Source: Calditrichota bacterium (GTDB lineage: Bacteria; Calditrichota; Calditrichia; Calditrichales; J004). From it: 64,000 bases of DNA. This document shows positions 25,565 to 34,395 of the stretch, in pieces. The notes below the pieces were generated by a model, which saw only the letters and a list, made by a program, of their open reading frames with translations, was not told the origin of the DNA and did not search any database. The stretch spans positions 310,001 through 374,000 of the forward strand of contig JABFGF010000004.1 in the NCBI GenBank assembly GCA_013112635.1, read 5' to 3'. A program made the position numbers and the translations under genes. Position 1 is the first letter of the stretch. Every line of letters begins with the position of its first letter.

Positions 25565-27775
25565 TTAGTGGATTAAAGTCATCTTTTTAATAGTAGTAAA
25601 ACTCTTGCTTTGCAGGCGATAATAATAAATTCCACTGGAGACAGAATTGCTGGTATTACCTTTTCCATCCCAGACAACCGAATGTTCACCAGTGTTAAAC
25701 TCGGCATTAACCAATGTTTTTATAAGTCTTCCATTTATGTCAAAAATATCGATTTTTACTTTTGCATTTTCCGGTATTACGAACGGGATAAATGTTGATG
25801 GATTAAATGGATTAGGATAGTTTTGTTTCAACTCAAATCGTCCCGGCAGGACATCCTGTGCCAATAAAACAGGACCATGATTTTCAACTTTTCCTGCATA
25901 AGAAACATCTTGAATTATATACCAAACCTTCTGGTTCTTTGGATCAAAATTATCTGTGAATGAATATGTTTTTTTAGTGGAAGCGTTTCCGCGCCCAAGT
26001 ATTAAATCTTCATTTACTTTAACAAAACTATCCATTTCAGGAGATTGATGTTCATTATTTACAGCCCGCAAAATATTAAACCCGGCATTTTCAAGCTCAG
26101 ATTGAACAACCCAACTAATCACATTACTTCCATTTACCCTGTTAGCAGAAAAAGATGATAATTCTACCGGTAAAGAACTGTCTCCATTTTTTGCAAAAAC
26201 CAAAACTTTATGTACATAAGGAGATTCGTTCGCAAATAGTTTTAAAGTGTGAGAACCAGTTGTTGCCACATCGCGACGGATGCAAATTGTTTTAAAGTCT
26301 CCAAAAAGAGTGTTCCCGACAAATGATGAACTGTCAACTTCCCATCCAAAATCATAGCCATCCAATTCAATCCGCAATTCATCATCATCCGTGCTGTCAA
26401 TAAATGCAGTCTGATGTTTCCAGCCCGGTTCTTCATCTGCGCTGCCACTAACATAGATTACAACTTCACCCGCATCTGCATTGAAGTTAAAAGTTTGCCA
26501 TTCAAAATTGTTGCTTGCTGCCGGCGCGCTTGCATCTACTGTCTGGTTTAAAACAAGATAACCTCCATTACTACCAACAACAGTCGCATCATATAAAATA
26601 GGTGTTTTTTCGGTTTCAAAAGAAAGAGAATGTGACCCGGCTGAAAGTGTTGTATCAATTACAATTGTCTTCAGAGCGCTTTGATCAACATCGCCATTCC
26701 AGCTTCGGGCAGAATTAAAACCAAAATCCTTGGCATCCAGAATCATTTTTATATCATCATCGGTATCGTAGCTATCAAGCTCTTCTGCTTTACCGGATGC
26801 AATAATTACAACTTTTGCACCACCTGCCGGAACAGTAAAATTATAAGGCCCTTTAAATGCACCATCTGAAATTCCATCATCGATTTCATTTATTACTTCG
26901 CGCAATAAACGCGCACCAACCGGGGCATAAGAAGAATCAGCTTTATAATCACCTTTTTTAATTTCAATAAAATCAACAACAAACTCACTATTCCCGGTCC
27001 AGTTATTTGATGTAACCTTTATTGTATCATTCCCTGAAATTGGATTTGTTGTAAAGCGATATACCAGATTATCATTCCAACAGTTAAACGAATAATCTTC
27101 ATTCAATATCCCGCTATCAGGCCAATCTGCCGGCGCCTTGCTTTGAATGAGAACCCCATCAATATATTGCTCATAAGAATTCCGGCCGTCCCGAATAACT
27201 TTGTAGGTATGCCATTGCGTATTGTCAATATTATGTGGTGAACCATCATCAAGATCTATACTAAAATCATATGAAGGTAGGACAGTTCTGTGTGTTCGTG
27301 CTTTCCACCATGTTTCTTCAGCTGCCCAGGATGAATCCAGGTGTGCAGTTTGTTCCATAAACCAAACCGCCTGATTTATATTTATTGGTACCCCTTCTGA
27401 TTTCCAAAATCCCCATCCCCGTGAACCTACAGGCAAAGCATTCAATGTTTTCACGCGAATTGTCACAATCATATAATCATCTTTGCCATAAATGGGACGT
27501 TGGTCAGCAGTCATTATGCCCACATTATGCATTCCATCAAAACCCGTTCCGGGTAATAAATCTCCATCACCTTCAGGATCAGATAAAACAGCATATAAAT
27601 ATCCTCCCATTGAAGTAGGATCCAATTCTCCACCATGGTTTTGAAAAATCCACCAGGTTTTATCAGAGTTGAAATCATCTCTTTGAAGATCGGGAACGAT
27701 ATAAGCTTGAGAAAATAATTGCTGTGCTATAAGTAGGAAAAAGAAGATTAAACGGACATCCTTGTATTTAGCCAC
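25565..27775 (-). CDS. Secreted T9SS cargo with concanavalin-like N-terminal region
   Basis: A 736-residue protein. GTG at 27775 follows AAGGTGG at good spacing, overlaps the UbiA-family stop by eight bases, and gives a signal peptide (VRLIFFFLLIAQQLFSQ). The first 270 residues (PVGSRGWGFWKSEG, TQWHTYKVIRDG, EQYIDGVLI) look like a laminin-G/glucanase-like beta-sandwich. Two further segments of about 120 residues follow (SADEEPGWKHQTAF), then LPVELSSFSA and a T9SS sorting domain (QNYPNPFNPST ... IKKMTLIH). The gene at 28916 is a clear paralogue of its first 550 residues. The role is unknown; carbohydrate binding is possible from the fold, but no catalytic residues could be assigned. Confidence 0.8.
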   Translation of the reverse strand: MAKYKDVRLIFFFLLIAQQLFSQAYIVPDLQRDDFNSDKTWWIFQNHGGELDPTSMGGYLYAVLSDPEGDGDLLPGTGFDGMHNVGIMTADQRPIYGKDDYMIVTIRVKTLNALPVGSRGWGFWKSEGVPININQAVWFMEQTAHLDSSWAAEETWWKARTHRTVLPSYDFSIDLDDGSPHNIDNTQWHTYKVIRDGRNSYEQYIDGVLIQSKAPADWPDSGILNEDYSFNCWNDNLVYRFTTNPISGNDTIKVTSNNWTGNSEFVVDFIEIKKGDYKADSSYAPVGARLLREVINEIDDGISDGAFKGPYNFTVPAGGAKVVIIASGKAEELDSYDTDDDIKMILDAKDFGFNSARSWNGDVDQSALKTIVIDTTLSAGSHSLSFETEKTPILYDATVVGSNGGYLVLNQTVDASAPAASNNFEWQTFNFNADAGEVVIYVSGSADEEPGWKHQTAFIDSTDDDELRIELDGYDFGWEVDSSSFVGNTLFGDFKTICIRRDVATTGSHTLKLFANESPYVHKVLVFAKNGDSSLPVELSSFSANRVNGSNVISWVVQSELENAGFNILRAVNNEHQSPEMDSFVKVNEDLILGRGNASTKKTYSFTDNFDPKNQKVWYIIQDVSYAGKVENHGPVLLAQDVLPGRFELKQNYPNPFNPSTFIPFVIPENAKVKIDIFDINGRLIKTLVNAEFNTGEHSVVWDGKGNTSNSVSSGIYYYRLQSKSFTTIKKMTLIH

Positions 27776-28817
27776 GCTTCACCACCTTGGTAAAAAATTT
27801 AAAGATAAAACTATTCTTAATCATTGTTGGGGAAAAGACCCCTCGTAACATGCCCAAAACTATAAAGATTGTTACGAATTTCCAATTATAATATATCAAG
27901 ATCATGTTTAAGGATATGGCAAAAATCACACTAGGAAACGAATGATGAAGAAATTGAAATATACTGCTTCCCGATGGTTTAAAGGGATTAACATCAATCT
28001 TGTTCTTACTAAATATCAGAGTAAAGCTGTAAAAGTACATTCCTATATATAAAACTGCTGTTCCAATTAATGCCAGGAAAGGTAGAAATTCTAAATAGAA
28101 CAAACTTGTGAGAAAATATAAAACTATGCCTAAAAGAAGAATTTTTTCTGCTTCCAGGGAAAATCGCAAAATTGTTTCAACTTTTTTTTTTCCCTGACCA
28201 ACTGTATAGGTTGATGTTCCCGTAGCAATATCATTTTCATAATCTTCAAGCTGATGATTTATATCGGATGAAGCCCCGCGGAAAAAAACATAAACTGCAA
28301 GAAATAAAAGCTCCCATCCAAAAGAAAAATTAAATGCAGTAAATACAAGCAGGATTGGAATTAGCCTTTGAGCAAATACGACAAATAGTAAACCGACTTT
28401 ACCCCGCTCTTTTAAACGAATAGGCGGTAGACTGTAAAAAGTTGTAATCACTATCCAGAATAGCCAAAGAAGAGCAAAATTTTGATTACTTGTAAAATGC
28501 ATCCCTGCAAAAATACTTAGGACCAAAAATAACAAACTGACCAGGATAGCTTTGGGTTTAGAATCATCTTCGAAGGTATTACTTTTACCATGCTCCCGAT
28601 CCAGGTCGATATCTGCATAGTCGTTAATTAAATATCCGTAGGTTGTAGAAAAAATGCTGAACAAAAGGAAAATGAATATATCCAACATGAACTGATCGCT
28701 GTAATTAAATGTGCGTAAGCCAATGTAAAAAACAACAAAAAGGTTTTCAAAAATTGAATTGTACGTTAAAACAGCCCAATTTCGCCAGCCAAGATATTTT
28801 TTAATAAATGTCCACAT
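27768..28817 (-). CDS. UbiA-family membrane prenyltransferase
   Basis: A 349-residue protein with about nine membrane helices. The first aspartate-rich motif is NDYADIDLD (residues 65-73); the second is DINHQLEDYENDIATG (185-200), with YSLPPIRLK before it. These bind the Mg-diphosphate of the prenyl donor. The family moves a prenyl chain to quinone rings, haem, chlorophyll, decaprenyl-ribose (UbiA of mycobacteria) or geranylgeranylglyceryl phosphate in archaea. Its neighbours are the two paralogous secreted proteins, with the GGPP-synthase-like gene at 30360. The acceptor cannot be read from sequence. Confidence 0.85.
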   Translation of the reverse strand: MWTFIKKYLGWRNWAVLTYNSIFENLFVVFYIGLRTFNYSDQFMLDIFIFLLFSIFSTTYGYLINDYADIDLDREHGKSNTFEDDSKPKAILVSLLFLVLSIFAGMHFTSNQNFALLWLFWIVITTFYSLPPIRLKERGKVGLLFVVFAQRLIPILLVFTAFNFSFGWELLFLAVYVFFRGASSDINHQLEDYENDIATGTSTYTVGQGKKKVETILRFSLEAEKILLLGIVLYFLTSLFYLEFLPFLALIGTAVLYIGMYFYSFTLIFSKNKIDVNPFKPSGSSIFQFLHHSFPSVIFAISLNMILIYYNWKFVTIFIVLGMLRGVFSPTMIKNSFIFKFFTKVVKRG

Positions 28818-28915
28818 AGTTTAAAAATTACCCAATGTAGGAAGTAAGTATCTTATTTTAGAATCTAAAAAGGAAGTCTATAAAATTAAGAAAAAGTAAA
28901 TACTGTTCTTTGCCG

Positions 28916-30310
28916 CTATTCCTGAAAAACCAGGACTCTATTTAGAACGGGTTTGTTTTCAACATAGATTTTTAAGGTGTGTTTTCCGGCTGGAAGGTGT
29001 TCCCGGACAACAATAATATCGCTTAATCCAAATTGGCGGTTTCCATCAAGAGAAGACTCAGGGTAATCAACTTTCTTCCCATCAATTTCAATGCTTAAAT
29101 GATCATCACTTTTATCATCATGTGTAGATTTATCTATATGGTTCCAGCCTGGACTTTCAGAGGCAATCGCACTTAAATATATCACAACGGGTTTTCCATT
29201 AGAGATAAAAGAATAATTTTTGTTTTCTGATTCGTTCAACAGGACTTTACCGGACGGACTGTTTAACACTAAAAGATCACTTATAAAAGGTGTGTTCTCC
29301 GAAATAGCTTCTAATTTTAACAAATCGGAGCTGTTATCCAGTTCAAGAATTTTATTGATCTTGTTATTATTTGAACCATGCCAGGCTGTTTCTACCTTAT
29401 TATTATTTTCTGAAAGTCGCAAAGTCAGTTTGTCTGGTCTATCAAAATCAGCATAGCTTTCTGCATTTACGGACATAAGCACAATTGTTTTTCCTGGTAA
29501 AACAGATATTTCCTGATCGATTAATTTTTCATTATTAGTGCCATTACCAAAAACCAATGGTTTTTCATACACCTTAATACTTCCTTCAACTGGATAGGAT
29601 TTTCCAGTATTGTAACCGGAGTAAATTTTGACATAATCCACAACCATCTCACTTGTTCCACTCCAGGCAGCCCTTTGAATTCCTTTTGAACGGCTGTAAA
29701 CCTGGTTGTCAATCCATAGGTGAAAACCCATTCGTCCGGTTGGGGCAATCCCACCCGATGTATGATAGAGTTCTCCATCGACAAAATAATCTGTCCTTTT
29801 GGAATTCAAATCCCGTACAATTTTATATGTGTGCCATTCGTTTTCTTTTATTGCAATGTCTTTTAAATCAACTCTCTTTTTCTGGATTGTACCAAAACGG
29901 CTCCAGCTAAATTTTGGCTTCCCTTCAAGATGTTGTTCCATAAACCAGGCCAGGTTATCGGCCTTGCCCATTTTTGCAGCTTTCCAAAAACCCCAACCAC
30001 GACTTCCAGGAAGCATATTATTTAGAAGTTTTACACGGGTTTCAGTCGTGAGAACTTTTATTCTTTTTGAATAAATGGATTGGCGCTCCGAAATTCCTAC
30101 GTTGCATTCCAAACTATTTTCAGGATTTAATAATCTTATTTTTAGATAACCCTTGCCGTTTATAATTGATTGAGGATCATCTGCAACCAGGCCATCACGA
30201 TGATAATCCCACCAGCTTTTTGTGCTGCTGAAATCATCAATTTTTACCGGCAAAATGGTTTGGGATAAAAGTGTACTAATACAAAGAAATGATAGTAGAA
30301 TTATTTTCAT
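28916..30310 (-). CDS. Secreted paralogue of the T9SS cargo at 25565, without sorting domain
   Basis: ATG at 30310 gives a signal peptide (MKIILLSFLCISTLLSQ) and 464 residues; an in-frame GTG at 30334 adds eight residues and is less likely. Shared blocks with the 25565 protein include PGSRGWGFWK, WHTYKIVRD, YFVDGELYHTSG, a VDYVKIYSG strand, SESPGWNH and a GKHTLKIY..NKPVLNRVLV end. It stops exactly before the region where the relative carries LPVELSSF and the sorting domain, so it is probably periplasmic or exported another way. The N-terminal part is a concanavalin-like sandwich. Function unknown. Confidence 0.75.
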   Translation of the reverse strand: MKIILLSFLCISTLLSQTILPVKIDDFSSTKSWWDYHRDGLVADDPQSIINGKGYLKIRLLNPENSLECNVGISERQSIYSKRIKVLTTETRVKLLNNMLPGSRGWGFWKAAKMGKADNLAWFMEQHLEGKPKFSWSRFGTIQKKRVDLKDIAIKENEWHTYKIVRDLNSKRTDYFVDGELYHTSGGIAPTGRMGFHLWIDNQVYSRSKGIQRAAWSGTSEMVVDYVKIYSGYNTGKSYPVEGSIKVYEKPLVFGNGTNNEKLIDQEISVLPGKTIVLMSVNAESYADFDRPDKLTLRLSENNNKVETAWHGSNNNKINKILELDNSSDLLKLEAISENTPFISDLLVLNSPSGKVLLNESENKNYSFISNGKPVVIYLSAIASESPGWNHIDKSTHDDKSDDHLSIEIDGKKVDYPESSLDGNRQFGLSDIIVVREHLPAGKHTLKIYVENKPVLNRVLVFQE

Positions 30311-30320
30311 AAGAAGGAAT

Positions 30321-30353
30321 AAGGATTCCACCACTCATGGTGATGGAATCCTT
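30321..30353. repeat. Strong 10-12 bp inverted repeat between prenyl synthase and secreted-protein genes
   Basis: AAGGATTCCA (30321-30330) pairs with TGGAATCCTT (30344-30353), and the stem extends inward to about 12 pairs. The T-run lies on the plus-strand side, where no gene ends. On the minus strand it sits 6 bases after the prenyl synthase stop and 10 bases before the next ATG. It may be an mRNA processing or stabilising hairpin rather than a terminator. Confidence 0.5.
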
Positions 30354-30359
30354 TTTAAT

Positions 30360-31232
30360 TTAGCTGACCCGTTTAATTAAAAAATCGCTCAAGGCTTTAA
30401 GCTCGTTGGCTTTGTCCCCAAAAATATCAAGTGCTCTTAAAGCTTTTTCAGTGTACTCTTTAGCCTGTTTTTCTGCTTCTTCTTTTCCAACAAGCATCAC
30501 AAAATTCATTTTATCATGTTCAAGATCTTTACCAACAACATTTGTTTCGCCGACAACATCCAGAATATCATCTACAATTTGAAAAGCAAAACCAATGTTT
30601 TCAGAAAAATCTTCAATAGCTTTAATCTGTTCAGTAGAAGCTTTACCAATCAAAGCTCCTGCTTTTCCGGCTGCTGTAAAAAGTGCAGCTGTTTTCTTTG
30701 CGTTTATAAACTCAACAATATTAAAATCTATATTTTTACGTTTTAGCTTTAAATCAACAAATTGTCCGGCTGCCAATCCTTCAAATCCATAAGACTGTGT
30801 TAAGATTTGCGAAATCTTGTTTCTAGTTTCAAGGTCAATTTTTTCATCCATTAATACCAAATCTACAGCTTTAGAAAGCAACGCAATACTTGCACACAGC
30901 GCCACATCTTGTCCAAAAACCACATGGTTTGATGGCTTTCCTCTTCGGAGCTGAGAATCATCCATATATGGCAGGTCATCCATAATCAACGAGGCGGCAT
31001 GAATCAATTCCACAGCGCAGGCCGTTTTGTGCATTGCTTCTTTTTTTATACCAAACATATTGCCAACAAGATTTGTAAAAACCGCTCTTACCCGTTTTCC
31101 ACCACCAGCAGAATATGCAGCGGATTTATATAAACCATCAATCAATGGTTCATTGTTTACTAAAGCACTTTCAATTTCCGTATCAACCATACGTTTTATT
31201 TCTTCTAAAAAAGTATTTATTTTTTCACTCAT
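30360..31232 (-). CDS. Polyprenyl diphosphate synthase, GGPP-synthase-like
   Basis: A 290-residue all-helical trans-prenyltransferase. GGGKRVRA (43-50) binds isopentenyl diphosphate. The first aspartate-rich motif is DDLPYMD (85-91), the second DDILD (221-225). Before the first motif it reads ELIHAASLIMDD, with alanine at the fifth position upstream of the first aspartate. In E. coli FPP synthase IspA this position is tyrosine and limits the chain, while CrtE-type GGPP synthases have alanine, so a C20 or longer product is likely. It overlaps the GT39-like gene by four bases (ATGA) and feeds the UbiA and reductase genes downstream, by inference. Confidence 0.85.
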   Translation of the reverse strand: MSEKINTFLEEIKRMVDTEIESALVNNEPLIDGLYKSAAYSAGGGKRVRAVFTNLVGNMFGIKKEAMHKTACAVELIHAASLIMDDLPYMDDSQLRRGKPSNHVVFGQDVALCASIALLSKAVDLVLMDEKIDLETRNKISQILTQSYGFEGLAAGQFVDLKLKRKNIDFNIVEFINAKKTAALFTAAGKAGALIGKASTEQIKAIEDFSENIGFAFQIVDDILDVVGETNVVGKDLEHDKMNFVMLVGKEEAEKQAKEYTEKALRALDIFGDKANELKALSDFLIKRVS

Positions 31233-32890
31233 AGGGAACCCCTTGGGTTAGTAGGTTTTAATTGGTACAACCAATATTTTGTATTTGATGTTTCACCATA
31301 TTTGAGTTTTGTAAATATGTCACTTTCACTGTTCACAATCTTTTTTAAGAACGGCCGCTTTGAAAAATCTTTTTCTTCAATAAACAAAAATTCTGCTTTT
31401 TGATGTTTCAAATATACACTCAAACCGTCCAGCGAAGCAAAAGGTACAGGACAGTATTTTACTTCTGAAAAAAACGAAATATGTGGAACCAATGAAGCTA
31501 TTTTTGAATCCACACCAGCTATTCTTTTTAATTCGCCTGCCAATTGTCGATAATAATCTTTTTCTTCCATTTTTTCTGTTACAAGCATATATGAAGGAAT
31601 TATAGTTAAAACGACCAACGCGGTAATCGCCACCATTTTTGTGTTTTCGTTTGATATAAGTTTCCCGAACAATTCAGCCAGGTAATCAAGTCCTGCACTA
31701 AAAAAAACAATTCCAAACGGGATGATCAAATGTAAAAACCGCTCTTCAATGTGGGTAACCAAGTAAACGGATAAAGGCGTGATCATTAGAAAGCCGTATA
31801 ACAATAGCTTCCTTCTGGCTTTTAACGTTTTTCTTAAAGCAAAGAAACCCAATACAAAAAATAAAATATATACAATTGGCGTTACAATGCCTTTGGCAAT
31901 TCTATAGGCAACCATTTTAATATTGTAAAAGATATATTTAAATAAGCCTGAAACCGCCCCGGATTTTTTTACAGTTATTTCTTTAGAACTGTTCATTAAG
32001 TCGATTGTCGCCGCATCTTTGTATAAAAGGGCATGTGTTGCAAGTTGAGAAGAATCTGCAGATAATGCGTATCTTGCTTGCAGCCCAATTTCTTTGTTGT
32101 CCAATTTTTGACCGGATTTTTCAATAAGTCGTTTTTGATGTGCCTGAAACTTGCCTTGCGCCCTCACAAAATTAATTTTTGGTGAAATTGAAAAATATCC
32201 TAACTCTTGAGAAACGCTTATCCCGTAAAAACTTGCACCAAGCGCAAAAATAATAAGATTTGTAAACAAAAGCTTAACCGGCATTCTTTTCATAAATAAT
32301 AACACAGCCTGAATAAATATGAAGACTATAAAAAATAACAATGCTTCCGGCCGCGTCATAAAGGCCAGTACATAAAGAAATGCGAGAGCAATTGTATTTT
32401 TGATAGTTGGGTTGTTAATCAAAAACCAGCCTTGTACAAAGATTGACATCATCAAAAAAAGATAAAGCGATTCTGTGGCTACCTGGCTGGAAACAGCTAT
32501 CAAACCGGGGTGAACCGCAATCAGCAAAGCAGCAAAATAGGCTAAGTTGCCTTCAGGTTTTAATGATCTTACAAAATGGTAAACCAGCAATACAAGCAGA
32601 ATTCCAAAAATGAGAGATACTATTTTGCCAGCCATAATGGATGAAAAAAGAATACTAACCAATCCCAACAACAAGGGATATAAAGGTGGCTGGATTATAT
32701 CGGGGAAATGAGCCCCGTTACTTTCGTATTTAAATTCATGAACCAGATTATATCCAAGTGTAGCATATTGCGTCCCATCAGGTGAGATATAATCAAATGA
32801 TATTATAAAATAAAGCCTGAGAATTAAAGCTACAGCAAGAATTATTAAGAGAAATTTATCCGGTTTCAAATATTGTTTTCTATTTGGCAT
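31229..32890 (-). CDS. GT39/ArnT-like membrane glycosyltransferase
   Basis: A 553-residue protein with about ten membrane helices. The first loop carries SPDGTQYATLGYNL, where PMT/ArnT enzymes hold their catalytic acidic residue, and PPLYPLLLGL follows. These enzymes use polyprenyl-phosphate sugars as donors and act at the periplasmic face. The soluble C-terminus of about 120 residues is usual for the family. Its start overlaps the flippase stop by 11 bases (ATGCCAAATAG), and its stop overlaps the prenyl synthase start. The acceptor is unknown; a lipid or a secreted protein would both fit. Confidence 0.8.
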   Translation of the reverse strand: MPNRKQYLKPDKFLLIILAVALILRLYFIISFDYISPDGTQYATLGYNLVHEFKYESNGAHFPDIIQPPLYPLLLGLVSILFSSIMAGKIVSLIFGILLVLLVYHFVRSLKPEGNLAYFAALLIAVHPGLIAVSSQVATESLYLFLMMSIFVQGWFLINNPTIKNTIALAFLYVLAFMTRPEALLFFIVFIFIQAVLLFMKRMPVKLLFTNLIIFALGASFYGISVSQELGYFSISPKINFVRAQGKFQAHQKRLIEKSGQKLDNKEIGLQARYALSADSSQLATHALLYKDAATIDLMNSSKEITVKKSGAVSGLFKYIFYNIKMVAYRIAKGIVTPIVYILFFVLGFFALRKTLKARRKLLLYGFLMITPLSVYLVTHIEERFLHLIIPFGIVFFSAGLDYLAELFGKLISNENTKMVAITALVVLTIIPSYMLVTEKMEEKDYYRQLAGELKRIAGVDSKIASLVPHISFFSEVKYCPVPFASLDGLSVYLKHQKAEFLFIEEKDFSKRPFLKKIVNSESDIFTKLKYGETSNTKYWLYQLKPTNPRGSL

Positions 32891-34367
32891 TTTTTATGGA
32901 TTTTGCTTTCTTCTTTTTAATCATATTTGTGAATTCACCAATTAGGTTTTGATAGTCACTTTTTCTAAAGATAAGATGTGTAAGGGAAAAGGAAACGAGT
33001 GTAGAAACGCCAACTGTTATAAACATAAAAATCGATTCTTGTGGGAAATACAATAACGCTCCTCTGGTTACTCCAGTTAAAATTGCTACTTGAAATATTG
33101 CATAAAGAAGAGCCGTTTTTTGTGATCTAAAAAAGTCTGATATCTTAAAGTCCAGATTCTTCTTCATTAATCGAATCATTAGAAGCGCATAGATTGTGTT
33201 GGCAATAACGATTGCTAAGGCAACACCGGCAATATTGTATGGCAGCAAAAAGTAAATAAGAACTGCCATTGAAAAGAGAAAAATAATCTGGGCTTTCAAA
33301 CGGTCAGATGTTAAATCCATTGCCAACGTGACTGGGAAAAAAACCATAATGAGTGTATTCAATAATCCGGATGCACACATAATTTGTAAAGGTAAAACAG
33401 TCGGCAACCATTTCTCGCCATACAAAACAACTATTAGCGAGGGAGCAGCAAAAAACAACCAAATAAGAACCGGGTAACCTACCAGAGAAACATAGTTTAA
33501 TACTTTGGATAAATTTTTAACAACCCGTTCACGATCTTCATTTATTTTGGAATAGGCTGAAAAGAGTGTTTCATTTACTGTCCGCCCTAATTGCTTGCGG
33601 GTTAGGTTCATCAGATTAAATGCGCGTTCATAGTAACCTAATGCGCCCATTCCAAGGAATTTACTTATTAAGAAATAATCAATGTTATTAGTAAAATAAT
33701 TCAAATAAGATATAAATGAGACTTTCATTCCATAAGCATATACTTTTTTAAAACTAGCAATACTAAAGTAAAAATTTGGGACCCAACGCGAATATAAAAC
33801 CATTGCAAGCATCATGGCCAGCGTCCCAATCAATTCACCAAGAATCAAACTCCACGCCCCAAAATTCATTAAGGCCAAACCAATTGCAGCCGGGTAATTA
33901 AAAATCGGGCGCATTGATCGGCTTATGGAAAGCTCTTTAAAGCGTAAATCTCTTTTTAAAATATTTCCTGCAACCAAACTAAAAGCTGCAGCTAAAAATG
34001 TAAGAGAAATAACCTGGATAACTTTAGTTACTTTTGGCTCATCAATCCACTCTGCAAAAAACGGGGCAACAAAATAAAGCGCAGCAGCTACTATAAGGTT
34101 TATTGCAAAACTTGCTGTAAAAATTGTATCAATTTCGTTTTTAGAGATATCTTTTCTTTGTACAATTACAGAAGCGAATCCCATATTTGTCAGTCTGCGC
34201 GAAAAGCGGATTATAATTAGTGCAAGTCCATACAATCCAAAATCTTCAGGAAATAATAAACGGGCTAAAATTATTCCTGATATCAGGCGAAAAAATTTAT
34301 TCACCACAATATTCATGGCATTCCAAATTATGCCAAGTTTGGTTTTTTTGGCTAAATCAGTTTTCAT
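32880..34367 (-). CDS. Wzx/WzxC-type flippase (copy 2)
   Basis: A 495-residue membrane protein of the same branch as the one at 17847. It has TKLGIIWNAMNIVVNKFFRL, LARLLFPEDFGLYGLALII and FASVIVQRKDIS at the N-terminus and LYGEKWLPTVLPLQIM in the middle. A lysine-rich tail ends it. It is the first gene of the coupled set flippase, GT39-like, prenyl synthase. Compared with copy 1, the motif LYGEKWLPxVLPLQ is nearly identical, so they share recent ancestry or strong constraint. Confidence 0.85.
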   Translation of the reverse strand: MKTDLAKKTKLGIIWNAMNIVVNKFFRLISGIILARLLFPEDFGLYGLALIIIRFSRRLTNMGFASVIVQRKDISKNEIDTIFTASFAINLIVAAALYFVAPFFAEWIDEPKVTKVIQVISLTFLAAAFSLVAGNILKRDLRFKELSISRSMRPIFNYPAAIGLALMNFGAWSLILGELIGTLAMMLAMVLYSRWVPNFYFSIASFKKVYAYGMKVSFISYLNYFTNNIDYFLISKFLGMGALGYYERAFNLMNLTRKQLGRTVNETLFSAYSKINEDRERVVKNLSKVLNYVSLVGYPVLIWLFFAAPSLIVVLYGEKWLPTVLPLQIMCASGLLNTLIMVFFPVTLAMDLTSDRLKAQIIFLFSMAVLIYFLLPYNIAGVALAIVIANTIYALLMIRLMKKNLDFKISDFFRSQKTALLYAIFQVAILTGVTRGALLYFPQESIFMFITVGVSTLVSFSLTHLIFRKSDYQNLIGEFTNMIKKKKAKSIKNAK

Positions 34368-34395
34368 ATTGTGGAATTAAGTAAATAATAAAAGA

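Noticed and set aside
30321-30353. Hairpin as a rho-independent terminator for the prenyl synthase gene
   Set aside because: On the minus strand no T-run follows; the T-run is on the plus-strand side, where no gene ends.
24571-31232. A complete carotenoid glycoside pathway
   Set aside because: GGPP synthase, CrtC-like and GT1 genes are present, but no phytoene synthase or desaturase is in the window.
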